A stretch of 5,427 nt of DNA from an uncultured Actinomycetes bacterium (GCA_903916775.1 CAIWXY010000226.1:1-5427), one strand, 5' to 3'; positions 1 through 5,427 are shown, counted from the first letter of the stretch. Notes: generated by a model not told the origin, from the sequence alone. Program-made: numbers and translations.

Positions 1-636
1 GCAGTGCTCGGGGCAGCTCTTACCGCGCTCCTGGTGCAAGGGCTGGCTCCAGCCCGTGGCTTCGGATTCTTACTTACCGGCATAGCGCTCTCCTCAATTC
101 TCACCTCGGTTGCTGGTTTATTAATCAGCATGTCCGCCAAACCCGGGATTCAATCGCTCTCATTCTGGGACTTCGGTTCGCTCTCACTTCTCAACAACTC
201 AACAGTTGGAATGATCGCGCCATATATTGAGGTCGGAATTATCACGGCCTTCTTTGTGGCCAGACGTTTAGATATCTACTCACTTGGCGATCACTCAGCT
301 CATTACATGGGAGTAAATCCACGTCGGCTTCGCTTGTGGGCTGTACTAGCTCTAGCATTTTTGGTTGGCGCATCAGTAAGCGCGGTTGGTTCTATTGCAT
401 TCTTGGGACTCTTGGTTCCGCATATTGTGCGCTTGATGATTGGGCCGGCACATCGTCGCATGCTCTCACTGAGCGGTTTAGTTGGAGCATGTGTTCTCCT
501 GCTTGCAGACTTATTGGCTCGCACACTCTTTGAGCCGAACGAGATTCCGTTAGGTCTTCTTACATCGCTCTTAGGCGCACCTGCTCTCATTATCTTGTTG
601 CGATTAAAGCGAGCATCGTGGGTGAGCCATGATTGA
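1..636 (+). CDS. FecCD/BtuC-type ABC importer permease, 5' partial
   Basis: This is the C-terminal 211 residues of an inner-membrane permease of the FecCD/BtuC family, which moves iron-siderophore, haem or cobalamin-type chelates across the membrane. The reading frame is open to the left edge, so the start lies outside the window; the family is usually about 330-350 residues. Counting from the first visible residue, hydrophobic segments lie near 22-44, 67-87, 112-133, 157-174 and 184-201. Family hallmarks are visible: WDFGSLS (56-62), a cytoplasmic coupling segment with SLGDHSAHYMGVN (94-106), the conserved GSIAFLGLLVPHIVRL stretch (130-145), then HRR, AD-LAR, E-PLG and a GAP motif before the last helix. 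The next gene, an ATPase, starts 8 bases before this one stops, so the two are almost certainly co-translated partners. The substrate cannot be read from this fragment; family membership is secure. Confidence 0.95.
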   Translation, partial: AVLGAALTALLVQGLAPARGFGFLLTGIALSSILTSVAGLLISMSAKPGIQSLSFWDFGSLSLLNNSTVGMIAPYIEVGIITAFFVARRLDIYSLGDHSAHYMGVNPRRLRLWAVLALAFLVGASVSAVGSIAFLGLLVPHIVRLMIGPAHRRMLSLSGLVGACVLLLADLLARTLFEPNEIPLGLLTSLLGAPALIILLRLKRASWVSHD

Positions 637-1231
637 GATGAATAACGTTTCATTTAGCCGTGGCAAAAAATCGGTACTAACTAATTTTTCTGCAACTTTC
701 AATGCTGGGGAAGCAGTGCTCGTCACTGGCCCCAATGGCTCTGGCAAGACCACGATGCTTCAGTTAATTGGTGGTTTGTTGCAACCAGATTCTGGTGAAA
801 TCAGTATCGATGGGAAAAAGGTTTCGGAGTTGAGCGTTAAAGAGCAAGCTACTTTGCGTTCGGTCGCCCCAGCCCGTCGCTCTTTTGCGCTGGCATTCAC
901 GGTGGCCCAAGTCCTGGAATTTGTGCCTAAAAAGAGGCGAGCTACGCATATCTCACTCGTTGTTGACTCACTTGGACTAAGTGAGCTTCTGGCTCAGAAA
1001 GTCACAGAACTCTCTACCGGTCAGATCGAACGAGTCAGCTTGGCGTTAGCATTAAGCCAAGAAGTTCAGTATTACTTGCTCGACGAGCCATTTAGCGCAC
1101 AAGATCAGTTCTATACAGAGGCGATTGTTAATCTATTAACGCAGATTAAAAAGACGAAGGGCGTCCTCGTTATTAGCCATAACCAGGACGCCCTTGCGAA
1201 ATATTTCGATCGAGAGATTAGCCTCGCTTAG
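629..1231 (+). CDS. ABC transporter ATPase of metal-chelate importer, short form
   Basis: This is the cytoplasmic ATPase that powers the upstream permease. It has 200 residues: Walker A GPNGSGKT (34-41), signature LSTGQ (128-132), Walker B YYLLDEP (148-154), D-loop-like SAQD (156-159) and H-loop His184. The ATG at 629 overlaps the permease stop, with a GGTGAG ribosome-binding-like stretch just before it; an ATG at 638 is the alternative. Two features are odd. The segment that in HmuV-type ATPases reads like RAVLPQQ (residues 77-83 here) is RSVAPAR, so the Q-loop glutamine appears to be alanine (Ala82). The protein also ends at DREISLA, where relatives (about 250-260 residues) continue with a further strand and a C-terminal extension. 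The last 14 bases overlap the stop end of the convergent helicase gene. The frame is otherwise intact, so it is probably a real but divergent ATPase; reduced or altered coupling is inference. Confidence 0.9.
   Translation: MIEMNNVSFSRGKKSVLTNFSATFNAGEAVLVTGPNGSGKTTMLQLIGGLLQPDSGEISIDGKKVSELSVKEQATLRSVAPARRSFALAFTVAQVLEFVPKKRRATHISLVVDSLGLSELLAQKVTELSTGQIERVSLALALSQEVQYYLLDEPFSAQDQFYTEAIVNLLTQIKKTKGVLVISHNQDALAKYFDREISLA
1145..1195 (-). terminator. Intrinsic terminator of helicase gene, inside the ATPase gene
   Basis: A perfect 11-base inverted repeat, AAGGGCGTCCT at 1157-1167 and AGGACGCCCTT at 1185-1195, continues after one mismatch into a further 5-bp stem (GTTAT/ATAAC), closing on a 5-base loop. 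Read on the - strand it is followed, after CGTC, by TTTTT (1152-1148) and then AAT. It lies 22 bases past the helicase stop codon, a normal position for a rho-independent terminator. On the + strand no T-run follows, so it fits the - strand best. The whole structure lies within codons of the ATPase gene, and the H-loop His184 codon overlaps the hairpin loop. Confidence 0.75.
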
Positions 1232-3068
1232 GCTTTGGACGGCCCGCGCTCTTCTTTTTGAATCCACCAGCTGATGCCGGCTTCTTCTTAAAACCACCAG
1301 CAGATGCAGCAGCCTTACCAACGCGTGCGCGTGATTCTGCCTTCTCCATTGCGATGCGCTTTTCAAGTGGCATGCGTGCTGTTGATTTTGGTGCCCGCTC
1401 TAAACCTTCGACGCGACCACGGTTGCCAGCTTTAGGAGCACGCTCATCGCGTGAATCACGGACTGGGCGTGCATCACGGCTATCACGGGTATCGCGTGAA
1501 TCACGAGCTGCTGGACGCGCCTTCTCTTCCCACTTTTTTGGAGCGCTACGGAATGGACGACCACCTTGTGATGGGCGTTCAGTACGCACAGGACGATCTT
1601 CGCCCTGTGCGCGGAATGATTGAGCTGGACGTTCTGATCGCTCTGGACGGAATGAACGTTCTTGACGCTCTAGCATGCGATCAGCTTTGGTAAATGTACG
1701 TGGTGCGCTTTCGTGTGATGTAGAGCGAGCTGCGCGATCATCGCCGAACTTACGCTCGGTGCGAACCGGACGCTCTTCGCGTCCGCCACCAGCACTACGT
1801 GGGCGGAAGTTGCCCTCGCGTGGAGTGCGGTTGCGAGAACCTGGCTTACGATCACTTCGAGATGACTTTTCGGCCTCTACGATCACTGGAATTCCAGAAG
1901 GCTCTTGAGCGCCTGTGATCTGGACAAGCGTGGTGTCACCAGGACGAACTTGGTTTTCGATCAGCTTCACCGCTGCGCGGTTAGTGATTCCAAAGACTGC
2001 CTTCTTCTGCTTGTGTGTAGCAAGAGTGACAACTGTTCCTGTGGCGCCAGCACGAGCTGTACGGCCTGCGCGGTGTAGATAATCTTTGTGATCTGCTGGC
2101 GCATCGACGTGTACAACAAGTGAGACATCATCTACGTGGATACCGCGAGCAGCAACATCGGTTGCTACAAGTGCGTTAGCGCGACCATCTTTAAATGCTT
2201 TAAGAACGCGAGTGCGTTGTGCTTGAGACTTGCCACCGTGGAGTACGCCAACTGGTACACCACTACGAAGCATCTTGTCCGCCAACTTATCAGCACCATG
2301 CTTTGTACGTACGAAGAAAATTGTGCGACCTTCGCGCGCTGCAATTTGTGTTGATACTTCATCTTTATGACCTTGATCCATGATCAAGATGTGGTGTTGC
2401 ATATCAACTGAACGAGATTTTTCGTTCTCAAGCGAGTGAGTGATCGGATCTTTGAGGAAGCGCTTAACAAGTGCATCCACATCGCGATCAAGTGTTGCTG
2501 AGAAAAGGAGGCGCTGACCATTGTCTTTAGTAAGTGACAAGATCTCTTTCACGACAGGCAAGAAGCCCATGTCGGCCATCTGATCTGCTTCATCAAGAAC
2601 AGTGACCATGACATCAGAGAGATCGATGTGCTTCTTTTCGAGAAGGTCGATCAAACGTCCTGGGGTTGCAACGATGATGGGAACACCGCGCTTAAGCGCT
2701 TGAATCTGGCCGATGTATGAAAGGCCACCAGCGACAACTTGTGATGAGAGACCAATGCGGCGTGAGAGTGGAGAGACAACTTCGTTGATCTGCACTGCGA
2801 GTTCGCGAGTAGGAGAAAGGATGAGTCCTAGTGGCTTATGAGGCTTGGCGGTGCGGCCGTTAAGGCGGGTCATCATGGCCAAGCTAAAAGCGAGGGTCTT
2901 GCCAGAGCCGGTCTGACCACGGCCTAGGACGTCGCGTCCGCCGATAGCGTCTGGAAGTGTTGCACTCTGGATAGGGAATGGAGATGTTTTGCCTTCTGCT
3001 TCTAGTGCATCGCACAGGGCAGGAGTAACTCCAAGGGAGCGGAAGGTGATTTCAGACGAATGAGACAT
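1218..3068 (-). CDS. DEAD-box ATP-dependent RNA helicase with Arg-rich tail
   Basis: This is an RNA helicase of the DeaD/RhlE/CshA class, expected to unwind structured RNA in ribosome assembly, mRNA decay or cold adaptation. The 616 residues from the ATG at 3068 hold a complete core: Q motif with PFPIQ (30-34), motif I GQTGSGKT (51-58), Ia PTRELA (86-91), Ib TPGR (135-138), II DEAD (159-162), III SAT (190-192), IV around FFVRT (251-255), V ATDVAARGI (302-310) and VI HRAGRTAR (332-339). Residues from about 400 to the end are a low-complexity basic tail with RDSRD repeats (522-541), two RPVRTER copies and two ASAGGFKKK copies (588-606), likely disordered and RNA-binding. The ATG at 3068 is preferred because MSHSSEITFRSLG begins as family members do; a TTG at 3128 would add 20 residues with no family look. 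No strong ribosome-binding sequence precedes either start. The 3' end overlaps the convergent ATPase gene by 14 bases. The exact subfamily is uncertain. Confidence 0.95.
   Translation of the reverse strand: MSHSSEITFRSLGVTPALCDALEAEGKTSPFPIQSATLPDAIGGRDVLGRGQTGSGKTLAFSLAMMTRLNGRTAKPHKPLGLILSPTRELAVQINEVVSPLSRRIGLSSQVVAGGLSYIGQIQALKRGVPIIVATPGRLIDLLEKKHIDLSDVMVTVLDEADQMADMGFLPVVKEILSLTKDNGQRLLFSATLDRDVDALVKRFLKDPITHSLENEKSRSVDMQHHILIMDQGHKDEVSTQIAAREGRTIFFVRTKHGADKLADKMLRSGVPVGVLHGGKSQAQRTRVLKAFKDGRANALVATDVAARGIHVDDVSLVVHVDAPADHKDYLHRAGRTARAGATGTVVTLATHKQKKAVFGITNRAAVKLIENQVRPGDTTLVQITGAQEPSGIPVIVEAEKSSRSDRKPGSRNRTPREGNFRPRSAGGGREERPVRTERKFGDDRAARSTSHESAPRTFTKADRMLERQERSFRPERSERPAQSFRAQGEDRPVRTERPSQGGRPFRSAPKKWEEKARPAARDSRDTRDSRDARPVRDSRDERAPKAGNRGRVEGLERAPKSTARMPLEKRIAMEKAESRARVGKAAASAGGFKKKPASAGGFKKKSAGRPKPKRG
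1248..1307 (-). repeat. Two-copy 30-bp repeat encoding ASAGGFKKK in the helicase tail
   Basis: Two adjacent 30-base units encode ASAGGFKKKP and ASAGGFKKKS (helicase residues 588-597 and 598-607). The protein copies differ at one residue, while the DNA copies differ at several third positions, so the duplication is not very recent or has been kept by selection on the protein. The Lys clusters suit nucleic-acid binding at the extreme C-terminus. Confidence 0.8.
1446..1505 (-). repeat. RDSRD-encoding repeats in the helicase tail
   Basis: This stretch encodes helicase residues 522-541, a run of RDSRD/RDTRD/RDARPVRDSRD units. The 15-base sequence ATCGCGTGAATCACG occurs exactly at 1446-1460 and again at 1491-1505 on the + strand, 45 bases apart. 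Arg-Asp repeats like these are typical of disordered, mixed-charge RNA-binding tails. Confidence 0.75.
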
Positions 3069-3102
3069 AGCTATACCAATCGAGACATAGATGCGTGTCT
3101 CG
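3062..3102 (-). promoter_or_regulatory. Leader stem-loop with duplicated start-codon sequence
   Basis: On the + strand CGAGACA (3081-3087) and TGTCTCG (3096-3102) form a perfect 7-bp inverted repeat with an 8-base loop. On the - strand the leader therefore carries CGAGACA, a loop, then TGTCTCG. The nine bases CTATGTCTC occur twice, at 3090-3082 in the leader and at 3070-3062 across the helicase ATG, exactly 20 bases apart. The GAGACA part of the upstream arm can thus pair with the leader copy or with the start codon itself. The first copy also opens a five-codon frame (MSRLV, 3088-3071) that stops 2 bases before the helicase ATG. A regulatory role is inferred; only the sequence pattern is seen. 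Confidence 0.4.
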
Positions 3103-3235
3103 TGGTGCTTAGTGATTAAGACTCGCAAACGGACGTGAGTTCACTTTCAAGTGAAGAATCAGAGGTCCTCATTAAATGCTTGGCTATATCGGGGGAAGTA
3201 GCCAGCGTGTCGCGGATGCAACACCTAATTGTAAC
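3069..3235 (-). other. Gap between gatD and the helicase gene; probable leader and promoter region
   Basis: This is the only sizeable non-coding stretch in the window. It must contain the 5' leader of the helicase gene unless that gene is read from the murT-gatD transcript. I found no convincing -35/-10 pair and no T-run terminator for gatD. A weak 6-bp hairpin (TGGCTA at 3181-3186 with TAGCCA at 3199-3204, 12-base loop) lies about 30 bases past the gatD stop. Closer to the helicase start there is a palindrome and a stem-loop, listed separately. The region has no credible coding potential beyond a five-codon mini-ORF. Confidence 0.6.
3140..3155. promoter_or_regulatory. Operator-like palindrome upstream of the helicase gene
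   Basis: TTCACTT (3140-3146) and AAGTGAA (3149-3155) are perfect 7-base half-sites separated by TC. The site lies about 70 bases upstream of the helicase ATG, in non-coding DNA, where a dimeric helix-turn-helix repressor site might sit. On the - strand it also includes TTGAAA, a possible -35 element, but no good -10 follows at 16-18 bases. No regulator is identified, and it could equally be a small RNA hairpin. Confidence 0.35.
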
Positions 3236-3937
3236 CTACTTAATAACCGACCTACGCCATTTGGCATAACGCTGCGCGAGCTCGTCATTAACCTCAATAC
3301 TTGCTGGGAGATTTTTAGCGCCGAGTGCGCGCGCCAGCAAGAGATCGGCGAATTCTGGATTGCGCGCAAGCACTGGCCCATGAAGATAGGTACCAAATAC
3401 GTTGCCGCTTACGGCGCCATCTACACCGCCAACACCATTGCCGTTACCTGCAATGACCCTGCCGAAAGGGGTCGCATCGCTACCGAGCGTTGTGACGCCG
3501 CCATGATTTTCAAAACCAGTCAGTGGCTCAGCAAAAAATTCGGAAGCGACCGCAATATCACCAACTAATCTGCGAGTACCTGGCGCAGTTGTGACATCAA
3601 GCAACCCAAGCACTTCGACAGTTTCGTCGCGAGAAATGAATGTAGAGCCAACAATTTGAAAACCTGCGCAGATTGCCAGGACTACGGCGCCTTTCTTGAC
3701 TGCCTTGTTGAGCGCCATCTTCTTTTTCATGGCCTCGAGTGAGAGAGCCTGCGCAGCATCTTCGGCGCCGCCCAACAGATAAATATCTCCAGTGCTTGGG
3801 AGCTCATCCGGATATGCAATATCGGTGATGCGCGCCTTGATACCAGCCAGCTTGGCACGGAAGGCAAGCACATCTGCGTTGCCACGGTCGCCATATGTAC
3901 CCAGTAGCTCGTTATGGATGCGAATAATTTCTAACAT
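3236..3937 (-). CDS. gatD: Lipid II isoglutaminyl synthase, glutaminase subunit GatD
   Basis: GatD is the class I glutamine amidotransferase subunit that frees ammonia from glutamine and passes it to MurT, which amidates the alpha-carboxyl of D-Glu in lipid II at the inner face of the membrane. The 233-residue product has the CobB/CobQ-like fold signature: an N-terminal LLGTYGDRGNADVL stretch, GGAEDAAQ (56-63), the nucleophile loop AICAGFQ with Cys90, ENHGG (143-147) and TYLHGP with catalytic His186. Spacing and length fit the family; in Staphylococcus aureus GatD (about 243 residues) the reported catalytic residues are Cys94 and His189. The ATG at 3937 shares one base with the murT stop (TGATG); a GTG directly upstream at 3940 is an equally possible start with a 4-base overlap. 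Translational coupling to murT is therefore likely. CobQ-type cobyric acid synthase is excluded by the short length and the MurT partner. Confidence 0.92.
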   Translation of the reverse strand: MLEIIRIHNELLGTYGDRGNADVLAFRAKLAGIKARITDIAYPDELPSTGDIYLLGGAEDAAQALSLEAMKKKMALNKAVKKGAVVLAICAGFQIVGSTFISRDETVEVLGLLDVTTAPGTRRLVGDIAVASEFFAEPLTGFENHGGVTTLGSDATPFGRVIAGNGNGVGGVDGAVSGNVFGTYLHGPVLARNPEFADLLLARALGAKNLPASIEVNDELAQRYAKWRRSVIK

Positions 3938-5058
3938 CACATCACCAACCCGAAGAAAGCAGTGTAAGCAGCTAAGACTGAGACCTCGTTGCTCTGAGTC
4001 AGAGGTAGCGCCTGCTCAAATGTTTCTACAACAACCGATTCAATTCCCTGCACATGTAAGCGATAAGCCATATCAAGTGCACGCTCACCACAGACAATCA
4101 CGTTCTTATCTTTAAGTGCCGCAAAGGAGACATCCCAGAGCCATGAAGTATCAATGCCATCAACTTGTCGTGCGTTGAGAATAAGAATGACATCGCTCTT
4201 ATGTTCGCCAGCCAGTGCTTCTGTCCAGGAAGCAGGATTTTTTGTTAGGCGAATGTAGGCAGTCTTCTCGCCATAGTTTTTGGTTACAGAGCGTTCAAGT
4301 TCTTCTTGGCTAAATTCAATCGGAGGTGCACCTAACGCCTCTGCCACAACATTAGCCAGAGTCGCGTTTCGATAAGCAGCGTTTCCCTTTAGGAATTTGC
4401 GATCAGTAATCTTATTTGTCAGCCCACAGACGCATGAATATTGATAGCGCACCCACACTAAGTATTTGCCACAGCGAGGACAGACCGCACCATCTTGATG
4501 CTTACGCCCTCCGAATGAAACCCGAACAACGTTATGAGCTTCGGCCATCGCATAGTTAATATATGGATCATCAATATCACCAATGAATAACGTGTTTTCG
4601 GCTTCTGCACACTCAACGTGCCATCGATCAGCTACTCGCTTCACTTCATGCATACGATGAAGCTGATCTCGAGTGAGGTTAAGCAATAAGACAATTGCAG
4701 GATCGCATTGTGCGATAACCGATGGCAGGTGAAGTTCATCAATCTCAAGAACTGCATACGGCGCCCTGCTCATCAACGCATTTGCGGCGCCCCATGAGAG
4801 ATTAGAACCCGAGCCACTTGTTGTTACTTCACCGAGTTGTCGAACAATCCCCGCAACAGCTTTAGTTGTAGAGGTCTTGCCGTTGGTGCCAGATACTAAA
4901 ACGATTTTCTTCTTAGCAGCCAGCAAAGCAATTGCGTCAGGTTGAAACTTCAGCAGAATTCGTCCAGAAAGAGTCTCGCCTTTATTTCCAACTGCCTTTG
5001 AGGCAGCGCTAGCCGTTTTGGCTACAGCGATTCCTAGCAGCAGTCGTAGATCGGGCAC
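3937..5058 (-). CDS. murT: Lipid II isoglutaminyl synthase, Mur-ligase-like subunit MurT
   Basis: MurT is the ATP-dependent subunit that activates D-Glu of lipid II so that ammonia from GatD converts it to D-isoglutamine, which is important for peptidoglycan cross-linking. The 373 residues comprise a Mur ligase central domain with P-loop GTNGKTST (57-64), LEIDE (104-108) and NLTRDQLHR (127-135); a Cys4 zinc-ribbon-like insert (Cys193, 196, 209, 211); and the C-terminal DUF1727 domain with LTKNPASW (271-278) and DGIDTSWLWDV (300-310). A MurT Asp in this last region has been proposed to complete the GatD catalytic triad, and Asp309 is a candidate. Differences from usual MurT (about 410-440 residues): it is shorter, the second Cys pair is C-x-C rather than C-x2-C, and RDQLHRMHE replaces the common RDQLDRYGE-like motif. 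The GTG at 5058 is the start used here, without a strong ribosome-binding sequence. It lies 17 bases after the Lys-rich gene and overlaps gatD. Confidence 0.92.
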   Translation of the reverse strand: MPDLRLLLGIAVAKTASAASKAVGNKGETLSGRILLKFQPDAIALLAAKKKIVLVSGTNGKTSTTKAVAGIVRQLGEVTTSGSGSNLSWGAANALMSRAPYAVLEIDELHLPSVIAQCDPAIVLLLNLTRDQLHRMHEVKRVADRWHVECAEAENTLFIGDIDDPYINYAMAEAHNVVRVSFGGRKHQDGAVCPRCGKYLVWVRYQYSCVCGLTNKITDRKFLKGNAAYRNATLANVVAEALGAPPIEFSQEELERSVTKNYGEKTAYIRLTKNPASWTEALAGEHKSDVILILNARQVDGIDTSWLWDVSFAALKDKNVIVCGERALDMAYRLHVQGIESVVVETFEQALPLTQSNEVSVLAAYTAFFGLVM

Positions 5059-5075
5059 GAGCTCAGTCTAAACGT

Positions 5076-5427
5076 TTATTTAATAGTGATGACGCGGGAA
5101 TAGATAACTTTGTTATCAAATTCGACGATCACCAAATTGTCTCCTGCTTTCACGGTGTTAGAACCGACTTTGGCTGGGGCACCATTGATAGTGACAACTA
5201 CTGCGCCACCTTTGGCCGCAACTTTGATCGCATGGCCACCACTTGAGACTGTGACGACAGGAACGACTGCCGAAGAAGCCTTCTTTACTGCTGTCTTTTT
5301 GGTCGAAACCTTTTTAGTGGTTGTCTTTTTAGTGGTTGTCTTTTTAGTGCTGCTCTTTTTCACAACTGGCTTCGCGGGTGTTGTTTTCGCAGGTACTGGT
5401 GTGGCGACTGATGTTGGCTTTGGGGCC
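5076..5427 (-). CDS. Lys-rich repeat protein with small beta-rich C-terminal domain, 5' partial
   Basis: I do not recognise this gene. The frame is open to the right edge (116 residues visible), so a GTG at 5363 is probably internal rather than the start. From the first visible residue there is a Pro/Ala/Thr/Lys stretch (1-21), then six Lys-Lys pairs at an exact five-residue spacing (23-24 to 48-49) with Ser/Thr/Ala/Val between them, and then a Val/Ile-rich region (about 54-116) whose alternating pattern and NGAPAKVG and KAGDN turns suggest a small beta-sheet domain. The Lys-rich part resembles histone-H1-like or AlgP-type tails, which bind DNA or other polyanions. A cell-wall or teichoic-acid-facing protein is an alternative, and a signal peptide could lie outside the window. 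It stops 17 bases before murT and probably shares its transcript. The frame is sound; the function is unknown. Confidence 0.8.
   Translation of the reverse strand, partial: APKPTSVATPVPAKTTPAKPVVKKSSTKKTTTKKTTTKKVSTKKTAVKKASSAVVPVVTVSSGGHAIKVAAKGGAVVVTINGAPAKVGSNTVKAGDNLVIVEFDNKVIYSRVITIK
5281..5360 (-). repeat. 15-bp tandem repeat encoding KKTTT units
   Basis: Two exact 15-base copies of TTTTTAGTGGTTGTC (+ strand) lie at 5311-5325 and 5326-5340, followed by a 12-of-15 match at 5341-5355 and flanked by more degenerate units starting with TTTTT at 5296 and 5356. Each unit is a multiple of three, so copy-number change would keep the frame and only lengthen or shorten the Lys-Lys array. The exact identity of the two central copies suggests recent expansion. 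Confidence 0.85.

Noticed and set aside
1446..1505. Possible CRISPR-like repeats
   Set aside because: The repeats are in frame, encode RDSRD units, and have no regular repeat-spacer layout.
1258..1908. Long + strand open frames opposite the helicase tail
   Set aside because: They are antisense shadows of the repetitive Arg-rich codons; they contain no domains, and the helicase on the other strand is unambiguous.
2372..2388. Hairpin CTTGATC-CAT-GATCAAG inside the helicase gene
   Set aside because: It lies in the middle of the coding region with no T-run; a 7-bp stem of this kind can arise by chance and has no context to suggest a function.
2688..2699. 12-bp palindrome GCGCTTAAGCGC
   Set aside because: It is internal to helicase codons and explained by coding for Ala-Leu-Lys-Arg; no regulatory context.
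3126..3128. TTG start that would extend the helicase by 20 residues
   Set aside because: The added residues do not resemble the family N-terminus, there is no ribosome-binding sequence, and the ATG at 3068 begins right before the Q-motif region.
3436..3455. Inverted repeat CATTGC/GCAATG in gatD
   Set aside because: It is produced by codons of a Gly/Asn-rich loop (AGNGNG); there is no following T-run or gene boundary.
3176..3568. 130-codon + strand open frame across the gap and gatD
   Set aside because: Most of it lies antisense to gatD, whose catalytic motifs are clear; no recognisable protein features are seen.
5361..5363. GTG as the start of the Lys-rich protein
   Set aside because: The same frame continues without a stop to the right edge with matching Pro/Ala/Lys-rich composition, so the gene most likely begins outside the window.

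Overview
The window looks like part of an actinobacterial chromosome with roughly even base composition. The strongest taxonomic clue is an adjacent murT-gatD pair, which makes the enzyme that amidates peptidoglycan precursors in Gram-positive bacteria. The MurT-like protein carries the C-terminal domain known as DUF1727, and the window also holds a DEAD-box helicase with a long Arg-rich tail. A low- to mid-GC planktonic actinobacterium of the Nanopelagicales (acI) type would fit, but this is inference from gene content and style, not a database match.

Layout. Positions 1-1231 on the + strand hold the end of a metal-chelate (siderophore, haem or cobalamin class) ABC importer: a FecCD/BtuC-type permease cut by the left edge, then an overlapping ATPase gene. 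From 1218 to the right edge everything is on the - strand. Read in the direction of transcription, this strand carries a Lys-rich repeat protein of unknown function (cut by the right edge), murT, gatD, a 167-base gap with several small inverted repeats, and the DEAD-box RNA helicase. The two blocks converge and their coding ends overlap by 14 bases. The helicase's probable intrinsic terminator lies inside the last part of the ATPase gene.

How the genes work together. The permease and ATPase form one uptake system; its binding protein would be upstream, outside the window. MurT and GatD are two subunits of one enzyme: GatD releases ammonia from glutamine and MurT uses ATP to amidate the D-glutamate of lipid II. 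The 1- or 4-base murT/gatD overlap suggests translational coupling. The Lys-rich protein is 17 bases upstream of murT and may share its transcript. The helicase probably has its own leader.

No wholly new system is evident. The points most worth a second look are the terminator inside the opposing gene, an ATPase that lacks the Q-loop glutamine and the usual C-terminal extension, a helicase leader in which the start-codon sequence is duplicated and can pair with a shared arm, a MurT with a compressed zinc ribbon, and the five-residue Lys-Lys repeat protein next to murT.
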